A stretch of 64,000 nucleotides of DNA, from assembly GCA_944384505.1 (NCBI GenBank), contig CALWTQ010000137.1:1-64000 (forward strand), read 5' to 3'. The first letter of the stretch is position 1, and every line of letters starts with the position of its first letter. The stretch comes from an uncultured Mediterraneibacter sp. (GTDB lineage: Bacteria; Bacillota; Clostridia; Lachnospirales; Lachnospiraceae). Below are positions 1 to 8,666 of the stretch, piece after piece. A program made the translations under genes and the position numbers. The notes beneath the pieces are model-generated. The model was not told the origin of the DNA. It made no database searches and was given only the letters and a program-made list of their open reading frames with translations.

Positions 1-116
1 TCTCCGGCTTCTTAGATTCTTCCCAGATTTCGGAACGGAACAGTACACACACGTCCCCTCTCCTAGAACACGCTTCAGACATCCGCTCCGCTTCCGGACG
101 TAAGTCACAGGAAATG

Positions 117-1871
117 TTAGTGCGCTAAATAGCTGTTACAGCGCACTTTGCTTCCATCTGTCCACACTGTAACCGCCCCGCTCTCCTGCGTGGAATACAC
201 GCGGCACCCGGCGTATGCAAGCCTTTCCAGTGTCTCTCTATGGGGATGGCCGTACCGGTTGTCCCGCCCGGCGGAGATGAGCGCGATTGTCGGATGAATG
301 ATTTCAAGGAAGTCTTCGGCTCCTGAATTTTTTGAGCCGTGATGAGCAGCCTTTAACACATCGTACTCCCTCAGCCGTCCGCTTTCTATCAGGGATTTCT
401 CACCCGCGCCCTCCACATCGCCGGTTAAGAGCATGTCGAATTCTCCGAAAGATACATCCAGCACAAGGGAAGCTCCGTTTCCTGGTTCCAGGCCGGCGTC
501 TCTCTCCGGGCCGATACAGGTAAATGTCACTCCCTCCTGCCGGATCACATCCCCTGCTTCCATCACTGCTGCCCGGGTTCCGTTTCTGGCCGCCAGAACT
601 GCCAGTTCTGTCAGTTTTTCATCGTGGTACTCCTGAGGCGGCAGCACAAGGCACCGGATCCGGATTCCCATCTCCTGCCCCACCAGCAGCTCCCGTATTC
701 CGCTGATGTGATCCTCGTCCCCGTGAGTGACAAATGCATAATCGATTATGTCAACGCCGTTTGCCAGAAGATAGGGTTCGATCCGATAGGTTCCCGGCTG
801 TGAGACGTCGCTGCTTCCTCCGTCTATAAAGTAATTTCCCGCCGGACCACGGATATGAATCCCGTCCCCCTGCCCCACATCGAGCAGGACTGCCTGCATC
901 TCCCCGGAAGGCTTGTATCCCATCCGGCAGGAGACTGTCATCCCTGCTGCAAACAGAAGCAGAAGAAGTCCCGGCAGACGCACAGACAATCCCCGTGCAC
1001 AGCCCTGACGGCTTTGAGAACTTTGGCAGTCTTTCACACTGTCCCTGTGCCCTTCCCGGAATTCCGCCAGCGAGGCTTTTCTCTCCAACAGGTATCGGAA
1101 AATGATGCAGATCACACCAATTCCCAGATAATAGACGATCAGCCACATCATTTCCGGCTGTCCTGTCACTATGCGGCTCCCCGGAATCATTCCCGCTCCC
1201 GCGCAGGCCAGATCATAAATCCACAGCACACCCCTGCAGACCTGGAGCACCGCGCCGCCTGCCGGATCCCACACAAACGCCAGAAGCGATCCGGCAAGCC
1301 CCGCTCCCATTGCCGCCGGCATAATGGGGATAACCAGAAGGTTCAATATAACAGAATACGGAGGCACTTCAAAATAGAAATACAGAAGCGGCCCCATAAG
1401 GAAGGCACTGACCGCCATACTTGAGGAAAGCCCCCGAGCTGTCCAGGACGCCACGCTCCACCCATACTGCGCCGGAAGTTTTTTCCGCTGTGCGGCTTTC
1501 TTTTTTGAGGCAAACACGTCACACCCGAAAGTCTCAGAGAATACCGGTCCCAGAAGGGACATTCCCAATATCGCCCCAAAGGAAAGCTGGAACCCGGCAT
1601 CCGTCAAATAGAGCGGTTCTTTCCACACCAGGCCCGCTGCTGAGAGGGCCAGGCTGGTGGGAAGGTCATAGTCCCTCCCTGTCATGTCCGCCCCGATGCG
1701 GACAAGAAACATAATCAGCGCCCTAATACTTGAGACTCCGGCCCCGATCATCAGGGTATAAAGCAGCAGGATGCACCCGCCCAGGATGCCGGAGGGGATA
1801 AATCCAAGCCCGCATTTTCGTAAGATGCTGTAAATCCCCATACCGATAAAGGACATATGCAGTCCCGTCAA
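117..1871 (-). pseudogene. comEC: ComEC/Rec2 DNA-uptake channel, 3' fragment split by prophage
   Basis: This is the C-terminal part of the competence channel that carries single-stranded DNA across the membrane. The first half is a run of hydrophobic helices (Competence domain). The second half is a metallo-beta-lactamase-like domain with DVGQGDG, THGDEDHISG, LLTGDVEG and AAHHGSKNS. The reading frame opens at a TTG next to the phage junction, and residues from LHMSFIG onward continue the ComEC sequence that stops at GHLLAISG near 57635. With the 5' fragment the total would be about 810 residues, normal for the family. As it stands the fragment lacks the N-terminal domain and has no clear ribosome binding site, so it is probably not functional until the phage excises. 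Confidence 0.95.
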
Positions 1872-1880
1872 GACTTTCTA
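1850..1880. other. Left phage/host junction (att site within comEC)
   Basis: Read on the minus strand, phage sequence ending AAAGTCTTGACG meets GG and then ACTGCATATG of comEC. The core dinucleotide is at 1864-1865, although a third G makes the register ambiguous by one base. Together with the right junction, the reconstructed phage site has imperfect mirror arms, AAAGTCTTGACG on one side and AAAGTTTGAACA (reverse complement of the other side), 8 of 12 identical. This is the usual geometry of a serine-integrase attP centred on a dinucleotide. Confidence 0.8.
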
Positions 1881-1891
1881 TACTTATTATA

Positions 1892-1912
1892 ATGTAGCGA
1901 AAGTCGCTACAT
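1892..1912. terminator. Perfect 9-bp hairpin just inside the left phage end
   Basis: ATGTAGCGA and TCGCTACAT form a perfect inverted repeat with a 3-base loop, 27 bases inside the att core. It lies between the stop of the leftmost phage gene (2010) and comEC. On the minus strand it is followed by ATAATAAGT rather than a clean T run, so it may be a weak terminator or a recombinase/accessory-protein site. Its position at the element end is the notable point. Confidence 0.4.
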
Positions 1913-2009
1913 ATTAACAGGGGGTAAAACCAAGAGACAATTTCACCCCCCGTTACCCCCGTAACAATCATAATATCATCATTTAATTTGCCTTTTATGC
2001 CATTCAGCA

Positions 2010-3050
2010 TTAGTCAATTGTGGCTTTTATACGATTAGCCAGCTTTTCAATAATATCATTTTCATCTTCCCACATAATGGTATTCTTCTGGGCAATATCA
2101 AAATGCAACTTTACATCTTTCTGGCAAATCTGAATAACATCTTTTCCCAGGCCCATAGCGTATCCTTCCTCGAAATATGCGCCATTATTCTTGTTAGTAA
2201 GATCCACTACCACAAATCTACTATTTTTTATGTATTTTAATAATTCTGGTGTTATAAAATCATTATGCTGCACTTCGTCAATAAAAATGGCAATATATCC
2301 TGCTTTTTCAACCCCTTTACGAATAGCCTCACGTACAGGTACAGTTTCTTCGCCAAACTGCATCGCCACAAAAGCATTTTTCCCATTTGCAGAATTTTTT
2401 TGTAAAATATCTACGCGATCATAACCTTCTGGAGTTAATGAAAGTTTTAAAAAACCATCTTTATCAAACCATTGAGCTCCCTTTCTTTGTTCAATATATC
2501 CTTTCTGTTCTAAACACGATAACATGTAATGAGATTGAGCACTAATTAATTGCACATTTCTATTTGTACGCTTACCAGTACTATAATCAAATCTGTCCAC
2601 AAAAAGCGCACTATATAATTCTTCCTTTCTCAGTGAAACCGTTTCTCCTACATGTTTAATTCGATCATTTAAAAATAGAACTATTTTATCTATCTTTTCA
2701 GAAAAAGTACCAGGATACCAATTCTCTACAATTTCCTTTGATAAATGGACAGGACGACCATGCGTCCGATCCCCTTCATCATATTTTCTTTTCCACTTAT
2801 CACACCATTCCTTATCGCGATTTGTATAATATCTAGGTTCCAATATATTATCGGGGAATTTATTATACAGCAAATAAGAACCCAAATGATTATAGTCAAA
2901 GTCTACCTCTGGCGCATCCAGTGGAAGTTGTATTTCAAAGCGACCGCAGACTGGACATTCATAAAACACTGTAGCAGTAGCCGGATCTGTCTGCTTTTGA
3001 GCCTCAGAGCCACATAATATACATTTACAATTTTCAGGTACACTAGCCAT
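2010..3050 (-). CDS. Zinc-ribbon protein with C-terminal nucleoside deoxyribosyltransferase/TIR-like domain, probable defence effector
   Basis: The 346-residue product starts with two CxxC pairs (CILCG near residue 11 and CPVCG near 33) that look like a zinc ribbon. A middle region of about 160 residues looks like a winged-helix domain (SAQSHYMLSCLEQKGYIEQ). The C-terminal 115 residues read FVAMQFG, then FIDEVQHNDFITPELLKYI, SRFVVVDLT and GAYFEEGYAMGLGK. That order matches the NDT/TIR-like superfamily, where the Glu of the last motif is catalytic and the activity acts on nucleosides or NAD. Such domains are common in abortive-infection systems. The gene is the last one before the left att site, AT-rich, and stands alone. 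The domain assignment is fairly sure; the defence role is inference. Confidence 0.7.
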   Translation of the reverse strand: MASVPENCKCILCGSEAQKQTDPATATVFYECPVCGRFEIQLPLDAPEVDFDYNHLGSYLLYNKFPDNILEPRYYTNRDKEWCDKWKRKYDEGDRTHGRPVHLSKEIVENWYPGTFSEKIDKIVLFLNDRIKHVGETVSLRKEELYSALFVDRFDYSTGKRTNRNVQLISAQSHYMLSCLEQKGYIEQRKGAQWFDKDGFLKLSLTPEGYDRVDILQKNSANGKNAFVAMQFGEETVPVREAIRKGVEKAGYIAIFIDEVQHNDFITPELLKYIKNSRFVVVDLTNKNNGAYFEEGYAMGLGKDVIQICQKDVKLHFDIAQKNTIMWEDENDIIEKLANRIKATID

Positions 3051-3171
3051 ATATTTCTACTTCCTTTCCAATTTATTTCTTTATATCAGTAGTATCTCAA
3101 ATTCATGATATTTCAGCAAGTTTTTCTTTGGATATAGAAATTCCCCCTTCCTACAAGACAAAATACGTTTT

Positions 3172-3477
3172 TCAAATTTTATTTGTTGAAAAAAGGTATC
3201 CATAATCATACATTTTCATACTGAGATATTTTCCTATATCCAGAAGATTATTTATAATAATTTCCACATCTCTATCCTCTTGATCCGGCTTCCCAAGTCT
3301 GACACAGATTCTTTCATAGGCATCACACATTTCTGAATAAAGCCTGCTACACAGTTTTCCTTCCTCATATTCATTTTCCACATATTTACTCTCTGCCACA
3401 GGAAAATGCTCCAGATCAAAAGATCCGTTTACCAAGTCATAAATCAGATTTTTGAATTCATTACTGTTCTTATCCAT
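3172..3477 (-). CDS. Small acidic hypothetical protein
   Basis: This 101-residue product begins MDKNSNEF after GAGG. A longer open frame upstream lacks a good ribosome binding site. It is acidic, has no membrane segment and ends with a predicted helical part (VEIIINNLLDIGKYLSMKMYDYG). It loosely resembles the small DUF6809-type phage proteins, one of which occurs at 32007-32288, but the similarity is weak. It lies between the effector gene and an XRE regulator on the same strand. The function is unknown. Confidence 0.6.
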   Translation of the reverse strand: MDKNSNEFKNLIYDLVNGSFDLEHFPVAESKYVENEYEEGKLCSRLYSEMCDAYERICVRLGKPDQEDRDVEIIINNLLDIGKYLSMKMYDYGYLFSTNKI

Positions 3478-3603
3478 TTCTATACCTCGTTTTTCATAAT
3501 TTATTATTCCGTGGCGCACAGAAATCCTTATTAGTATTTTTTTTCTTTTGTATCTCAAATAAAAAAGGAAACAGTTCTGCGGATTTCACATAGAACTGCT
3601 TCC

Positions 3604-3927
3604 CTACTTGTTCTTCAGACTGCGGACAAATTGTAAAAGAATTCTTCGTTCCTCTCTTCCCAATTCATCCCACGTTTCAATTATTTCTCTCTGCTCTTTT
3701 GATAAATCCGGCCGCTTTCCCTCTCCAGCAAAGAACTGCGCCAGCGTGATCCCAAATGCATCACATATCTTTTCCAAAGTTGATATCGTAGGTATACTCT
3801 TCATCTTCATGATATTTCCTACAGCCGTCTGAGACATTCCAGTTAATTGAGCAAGCCGATATTTTGAAACATGATATTTCTCACACAATTCTCTTACCCT
3901 AGCAGCAGTATACTCTTCTATACGCAA
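3604..3927 (-). CDS. XRE-family helix-turn-helix regulator
   Basis: The product is 107 residues. The HTH occupies roughly residues 17-66 (KYRLAQLTGMSQTAVGNIMK), and a short helical tail ends in ERRILLQFVRSLKNK. The start is TTG preceded by AGAGAGGTG; no ATG fits better. It faces away from the other XRE gene at 4329, with a 400-base operator-like region between them. It probably represses one or both of the divergent promoters that control this accessory block. Confidence 0.8.
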   Translation of the reverse strand: MRIEEYTAARVRELCEKYHVSKYRLAQLTGMSQTAVGNIMKMKSIPTISTLEKICDAFGITLAQFFAGEGKRPDLSKEQREIIETWDELGREERRILLQFVRSLKNK

Positions 3928-4328
3928 GTAAATTACACCTCTCTTCTGTTTTACATACGCTTATTGTAACTGCAAATCAGAAGTTTTATTAGAACTGTAA
4001 TACTTGACTATTATACTTAATTATAATGGAGTATTCGGATAAAAAAAATTAGAACCATAAGTTCCGCATTCTATCTATGTTTTTTTCACTTCTCAAGTTC
4101 TTTTGTATGCCTTTTTCTGATACTATTTCACCTCTTTTTCTGGCACAAGTATATCATTGTTCCATATTTTCTTCAATAAAAATCAATCGACAAATTCTCT
4201 CATATTTTGCTATTTTCCCTCATCCAAAATTACTCCACTTCTCTTACACAAAATACCTAACCAAACAAGGGGCTTTTCATCTATCGTTAAAGTGACGTGC
4301 CAAACGTCAGAAAGGTAGGTATTATACT
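3928..4328. promoter_or_regulatory. Divergent intergenic control region between two XRE genes
   Basis: This is about 400 AT-rich bases with no gene. TTAGAACTGTAA (3989-4000) and TTAGAACCATAA (4049-4060) are near-identical direct repeats exactly 60 bases apart. TTGACT at 4004 and TATAAT at 4022 lie between them, although their 12-base spacing is too short for one promoter. GACGT/ACGTC around 4291-4305 forms a small dyad just before the plus-strand gene. The stretch 4070-4285 shows nothing else I can name. Operator function is inferred from layout. Confidence 0.4.
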
Positions 4329-4703
4329 ATGGATATCAATTTTAAACTTATTGGAAAACGAATCAAAGAGGTAAGAAAGCAGCGGTCACTCACCCAAGCC
4401 GATCTAGCTGAACTAACTGGAATGTCGGATTCCTATATTAGTTACATTGAAACTGCTAAGAAACAGGCAAGTCTCGAATCACTTGTTCAAATTTCTAATG
4501 CTCTTGGAGTCACTGTAGATGAATTGCTCTGTGGAAATCAACTCTATAGCCCCACTGACTACCAGACCGATATCGATTTGTTGATGGATGATTGCTCTCT
4601 TCTGGAACGCCGTTTCATTTACGAGTTAATTTCTGTGGCCAAATATATTATTCGTAATAATGGCTGGGAATTAATTGAAACAGAGAAAAAACAGGACTCA
4701 TGA
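4329..4703 (+). CDS. XRE-family helix-turn-helix regulator
   Basis: The product is 124 residues. It has a clear HTH at about residues 8-64 (LTQADLAELTGMSDSYISYIE and the following recognition helix) and a C-terminal helical part probably used for dimerisation. AAAGG lies 12 bases before the ATG. It is the first gene to the right of the divergent control region and ends in a strong terminator, so it is transcribed separately from the recombinase operon that follows. It is likely the autoregulated repressor of that operon, though no binding data can be seen. Confidence 0.82.
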   Translation: MDINFKLIGKRIKEVRKQRSLTQADLAELTGMSDSYISYIETAKKQASLESLVQISNALGVTVDELLCGNQLYSPTDYQTDIDLLMDDCSLLERRFIYELISVAKYIIRNNGWELIETEKKQDS

Positions 4704-4709
4704 CTCTTC

Positions 4710-4754
4710 GACCAGAGGTTAACCACTTGACCTCTGGTCTATTTTCTTTTTTTA
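4710..4754 (+). terminator. Rho-independent terminator after XRE gene
   Basis: GACCAGAGGT (4710-4719) and ACCTCTGGTC (4730-4739) form a perfect 10-bp stem, followed by TATTTTCTTTTTTT. It isolates the regulator gene from the downstream recombinase operon, which must have its own promoter. A TATAAT at 4764-4769 is a candidate -10 for it, without a clear -35. Confidence 0.85.
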
Positions 4755-4801
4755 CGATGAAAATATAATAATATGTAACAATACATGAAAGGCGTGAAAA
4801 A

Positions 4802-6682
4802 ATGAATCATTCGGAAGAACACTCCATCAGCATACAGGAGCAAAAAACCAAAATCCGTGAACGATATCGTGGCGTAGATCCAGATACATTGGAATGTCTC
4901 CCTGCAAAGCCACCTGAAAATATTTACGATGAAGACCGTGAATTACGAGTAGCTGTCTATGCCAGGGTATCCACCGATGACCCTAGGCAAACATCTTCTT
5001 ACGAACTGCAGAAAAACCACTATACGGATTTTGTCAACCGACATCCCAACTGGAAACTGGTGGAAATATATGCCGATGAAGGCATCAGTGGTACATCCCT
5101 GAATCATCGTGAATCATTCCTCCGAATGATTGAAGATTGTTATAGGGGAAAAATTGATATGATCATCACCAAAAGTGTTTCCAGATTTGCCAGAAATATC
5201 ATGGACTGTATTGGCTATGTCCGGCAACTCAAAGAATTAAAACCCCCTATAGGAATACGCTTTGAGGCAGAAGGGATTTTTACTCTTGATGCAAACAGTG
5301 AAATGACTCTCTCGTTTATGGCTGCAATGGCACAAGAAGAAAGTCATAACAAAAGTGAAATCATGAACGCCTCCATTGAAATGCGTTTCAAACGTGGCAT
5401 TTTCTTAAAGCCTCCCCTCTTGGGATATGATGTAGATGAGGAGGGCGAACTGATAATCAATGAAGAAGAGGCCAAAACGGTGCGTCTTATTTTTTTCATG
5501 TACCTATATGGATATACCTGTCAGCAGATTGCTGATCAACTAACTGCTTTAAAAAGGCCAACTAAAAAAGGCAACCTAATCTGGAATCCCGGAAGTATTT
5601 TACAGATTCTGCAAAATGAAAGACATTGCGGCGATATTCTTGCCCGAAAGACCTGGACTCCTAACTACCTAAACCATAAATCCAAAAAGAATAAGCAAGA
5701 TCGAAACCAATATCGTAAATATGGAGACCACGAAGCAATTATCTCCAAAGATGACTTTGTCGCTGTACAGCATCTTATTTTGAATGCAAAATATGGTGCG
5801 AAAGGATTACTCCCAGAACTCCACGTAATTTCAGATGGTGTCCTCAAGGGCTTTGTAACAGTCAATCCTCGCTGGGCCGGTTTTAAGGCTCCCGACTACA
5901 ATGCGGCATGCAGAAGTATTTATGACTACGATGACTCTATTGAGTCTGTCTTAGCGCTAGATGTTTCTCCCGGAGATTTTGATTTGAGAGGATTTGAAAT
6001 CACAAGAGCGCAATTTTTAAATCCTCGTGATAAGCCTTACATATTGATTACGCACAAAATGTTAAAATTTAACTTAATTGCGCTCCAAAAATTTCATGAT
6101 ATTGATTATATAGAACTGCTAATACATACAGTTGAAGGTCTGTTAGCTATCCGTCCCAGCACAAAGGAAAAACGCAACAGTATGAAATGGTCTAAACTCT
6201 CTGAGGTAAAGAAAGTACCTAAAGGAATCGGAAGTGCAGCTTTTATTCCCACTTTATACGAACTATGTGGTTGGAATCATAAGTATACATACCGTTGCCT
6301 CGGCCAGTTCCATCAAAAGGGAGACGAAATGGTATTGGTTTTCAACTTAAAAGAACCGGAAGTTTTTATTCCCACTTCCGAAGATAAAAACACAAATGAT
6401 ACCCACCCCAAATCCGATTACTTTGGAGCCTCTTCTAAAAGTTTACTTGCCTACCCAGCAGATTGGCGGCATACTTTTGGCAATAATTTTTATCATCAAT
6501 CCCAAGCTGCGGAAATGGCCGCGTTTTCACAAAGCCAAGAATGGCATACACAGAATGAGGGAGTACCCTACCATACAGATAATCTTAACGTCACTACTCC
6601 CGATAAAGCTCGTGAAGAGATTCAACAAATCATTCAAAATATGAAACAGGAGGAACCGCATGAACGAGTTACTGATCGTTGA
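4802..6682 (+). CDS. Serine recombinase with non-standard C-terminal module in place of zinc ribbon
   Basis: The product is 626 residues. The resolvase-type catalytic domain runs from about residue 48 to 200, with catalytic Ser57 in YARVSTD and the SVSRFARN motif near 125-132. A Recombinase domain follows to about 330. Usual large serine recombinases then have a CxxC zinc ribbon and coiled coil, but here residues 340-560 contain neither. Instead there is a module with DYIELLIHTVEGLLAIRP (435-452), GWNHKYTYRCLG, FNLKEPEVF and YPADWRHTFG. The same module recurs in the next two genes. The gene opens a coupled operon and overlaps the next gene by 23 bases. It could be the comEC integrase or serve a different locus. 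Confidence 0.88.
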   Translation: MNHSEEHSISIQEQKTKIRERYRGVDPDTLECLPAKPPENIYDEDRELRVAVYARVSTDDPRQTSSYELQKNHYTDFVNRHPNWKLVEIYADEGISGTSLNHRESFLRMIEDCYRGKIDMIITKSVSRFARNIMDCIGYVRQLKELKPPIGIRFEAEGIFTLDANSEMTLSFMAAMAQEESHNKSEIMNASIEMRFKRGIFLKPPLLGYDVDEEGELIINEEEAKTVRLIFFMYLYGYTCQQIADQLTALKRPTKKGNLIWNPGSILQILQNERHCGDILARKTWTPNYLNHKSKKNKQDRNQYRKYGDHEAIISKDDFVAVQHLILNAKYGAKGLLPELHVISDGVLKGFVTVNPRWAGFKAPDYNAACRSIYDYDDSIESVLALDVSPGDFDLRGFEITRAQFLNPRDKPYILITHKMLKFNLIALQKFHDIDYIELLIHTVEGLLAIRPSTKEKRNSMKWSKLSEVKKVPKGIGSAAFIPTLYELCGWNHKYTYRCLGQFHQKGDEMVLVFNLKEPEVFIPTSEDKNTNDTHPKSDYFGASSKSLLAYPADWRHTFGNNFYHQSQAAEMAAFSQSQEWHTQNEGVPYHTDNLNVTTPDKAREEIQQIIQNMKQEEPHERVTDR

Positions 6683-7340
6683 TAAGAAGCTTACCCCGAA
6701 GGAAAAACCTTCTATAAATAGAGAAATGGAAATTATACAGGATGACTCTTTTAATTATGATGGTTACCAAGTCGTCCGGGGAGAATTTTTCTCACATCTT
6801 CACGAACCCTGTATTACATTCAACAATTTCAAAGTCTATATGAATACAGCATGTATCAAAAAACTTCCCGAAACCGATTATGTTCAGATTCTTGTCAATC
6901 AGGAGCAAAAAAAACTGGCGGTTCGCCCTTGCTCCGAAGATTCTAAGGATTCATTCCGCTGGTGCAGTGCCACTGCAAAACGTACACCAAAACACGTTAC
7001 ATGCCGTGTATTCTATGGGAAAATTACAGAGTTGATGGGATGGAATCCTAATTACCGATATAAGCTGGTCGGAAAGCTGATTCAATCCAATGGGCAACTT
7101 CTATTCATTTTTGATTTAACAGCGCCAGAAATATTCACTAAGATGTCCCAAAATGGAGAAAAATCTCAGGCGTCCCGGACGCCTGTATATCCTGCCGAAT
7201 GGGAACATCAATTTGGCGTTCCTGTAGAAGAACATCAAAAATCCCTCCAGATCGACATATTTGATGGATATGCTCTATTTGGCATGAATGATAAAAGCGC
7301 AAAAAATAATATCGAAAGAGAGGATATGCAACATGAGTAA
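6660..7340 (+). CDS. Stand-alone paralogue of the recombinase C-terminal module
   Basis: The product is 226 residues and has no catalytic domain. Residues 30-190 align by eye along the whole C-terminal module of the preceding recombinase: DYVQILVNQEQKKLAVRP (73-90) against DYIELLIHTVEGLLAIRP, GWNPNYRYKLVGKL against GWNHKYTYRCLGQF, FDLTAPEIF against FNLKEPEVF, and YPAEWEHQFG against YPADWRHTFG. A good AGGAGG precedes the ATG inside the end of the recombinase gene, so translation is coupled. I do not recognise a named family. An accessory subunit that assembles with the recombinase is the simplest reading, and that is inference. Confidence 0.8.
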   Translation: MNELLIVDKKLTPKEKPSINREMEIIQDDSFNYDGYQVVRGEFFSHLHEPCITFNNFKVYMNTACIKKLPETDYVQILVNQEQKKLAVRPCSEDSKDSFRWCSATAKRTPKHVTCRVFYGKITELMGWNPNYRYKLVGKLIQSNGQLLFIFDLTAPEIFTKMSQNGEKSQASRTPVYPAEWEHQFGVPVEEHQKSLQIDIFDGYALFGMNDKSAKNNIEREDMQHE

Positions 7341-7725
7341 CTGTACCAATTCATTACCGATTATTTGCATTGACTTTAAAAAAAGTCGTTTTCGCATTCA
7401 TAAGAACACACTCCGAATGCTTGGTAATCCAGATTATATCCAACTATTAGTCAACCCTTACAAAAATATGCTGGCCATTAGATGTTCTATCCGGGAGGAT
7501 CGCTTATCGCATGAAGTGCGTCTAGAACGTTATCCTTCCAAGAATAGTTACGAACTGTATAGCAACAGCCTCGCTGCTAACCTTTTACATAGCAATCAAC
7601 ATCTGCATTTTGGCAATTCATATCGTTTTTATGGAACATTGAATTCATCTCACAAAATCGCACTGTTTTGCTTAGATGATGCAGTTTCCATTTCATCAAA
7701 TGACTATGGAGAGGTGGCTATATGA
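7333..7725 (+). CDS. Shorter, divergent paralogue of the same module
   Basis: The product is 130 residues, starting at ATG 7333 after GAGAGG and overlapping the previous gene by 8 bases. PDYIQLLVNPYKNMLAIR (33-50) and NSYRFYGTL (95-103) match the first core and the W-YRY-G core of the two upstream proteins. It lacks the tryptophan of the second core and the YPADW tail, so it is a reduced version. Three module copies in a row within one coupled operon suggest duplication with specialisation. No catalytic motif is visible. Confidence 0.75.
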   Translation: MSNCTNSLPIICIDFKKSRFRIHKNTLRMLGNPDYIQLLVNPYKNMLAIRCSIREDRLSHEVRLERYPSKNSYELYSNSLAANLLHSNQHLHFGNSYRFYGTLNSSHKIALFCLDDAVSISSNDYGEVAI

Positions 7726-8666
7726 AAGTAGATTATTATCCCGTTTTGAAAATTGACCCAGAATTTAAAAGCCTTATGCACCCTCTATCTGAAAAAGAAT
7801 TTCTTTCTCTCCGGGAGAGTCTCTTAGAGGGTAAAGCAGCATATTCCATTGCAGCATGGAATGATTATCTGATAGATGGCTATGAGCGGTACATGATATG
7901 CCGCCAAGAAAATCTTCCCTATCACGTCCATCACATCGGATTTAGCTGCCGTGAACATGCGATCACTTGGATATGCCGTGAACAATTAAAAAAAGAAAAT
8001 CTTCCAAATGAGCGCTTTCGGTACCTCATCGGAAAACGATATGAAACAGAACGTATCGTACGCAAAGGCCCCTCAGGTGATACAGCATCCCAAACCAACC
8101 ATAACAAGCTGCAAAACACAAACAGTTACCAGACTGCACTTAAATTAGGAAAAGAATATTCCCTTTCCCATAACACGGTTTATAAATATGGCATATACTC
8201 TCGCATGGTAGATATCGTTATGGAAAAAGATGCCGATTTGGCACAAAAAATCTTATCGGGCAAACTACGCATTTCGCATGACAACATCATAGAATTATCC
8301 CGATTACCGCAGGAGAACATCCGAAGGCTAAACAAATCCCTTTCCAAAGACGGGATTGAACATATTGTCATTTCCGATATTCTCCGGGGATTCCAATGGA
8401 AACGGGTTGTAGAGCCTCGCACAAAAACAATCCCACAAGAGGAAATCCCGATAAAACAAATGCCTCAATTCGATCCAAACGCCGCACCTTCCAGCTTGGC
8501 ATATACTATGCCCTCTTGGGAAGGTACTATAAAGAGAATCCAGAGTGAAACGGATTTCCAAATTGTCAGCGAAGACGTAAAAAACAAATTAGCATTCCAG
8601 ATCCGGCAATTGCAGAATACACTTGCCACACTATCAGAGAAAATGGAGGATACCAGAAATGAATGA
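7722..8666 (+). CDS. ParB-like nuclease-fold protein with helix-turn-helix
   Basis: The product is 314 residues. The N-terminal 90 residues resemble a phage-type ParB/Srx domain (PLSEKEFLSLRESLLEG, then the IDGYERYMICRQENLPYH position equivalent to the GxxR motif). A central HTH-like segment (TALKLGKEYSLSHNTVYKYG, about 138-157) and a C-terminal helical tail follow. It overlaps the previous gene by 4 bases (ATGA). No ParA ATPase is next to it, so classic plasmid partition is unlikely. A DNA-binding partner of the recombinase module is possible. Confidence 0.7.
   Translation: MKVDYYPVLKIDPEFKSLMHPLSEKEFLSLRESLLEGKAAYSIAAWNDYLIDGYERYMICRQENLPYHVHHIGFSCREHAITWICREQLKKENLPNERFRYLIGKRYETERIVRKGPSGDTASQTNHNKLQNTNSYQTALKLGKEYSLSHNTVYKYGIYSRMVDIVMEKDADLAQKILSGKLRISHDNIIELSRLPQENIRRLNKSLSKDGIEHIVISDILRGFQWKRVVEPRTKTIPQEEIPIKQMPQFDPNAAPSSLAYTMPSWEGTIKRIQSETDFQIVSEDVKNKLAFQIRQLQNTLATLSEKMEDTRNE

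Noticed and set aside
1-82. Short open minus-strand frame from an ATG at 82 running off the left edge
   Set aside because: It has a possible purine-rich site upstream, but the 27 visible codons match nothing I recognise and look non-coding in composition.
1723-2010. 95-codon minus-strand frame spanning the left att site
   Set aside because: It overlaps comEC in another frame and is created by the junction; no ribosome binding site and no protein features.
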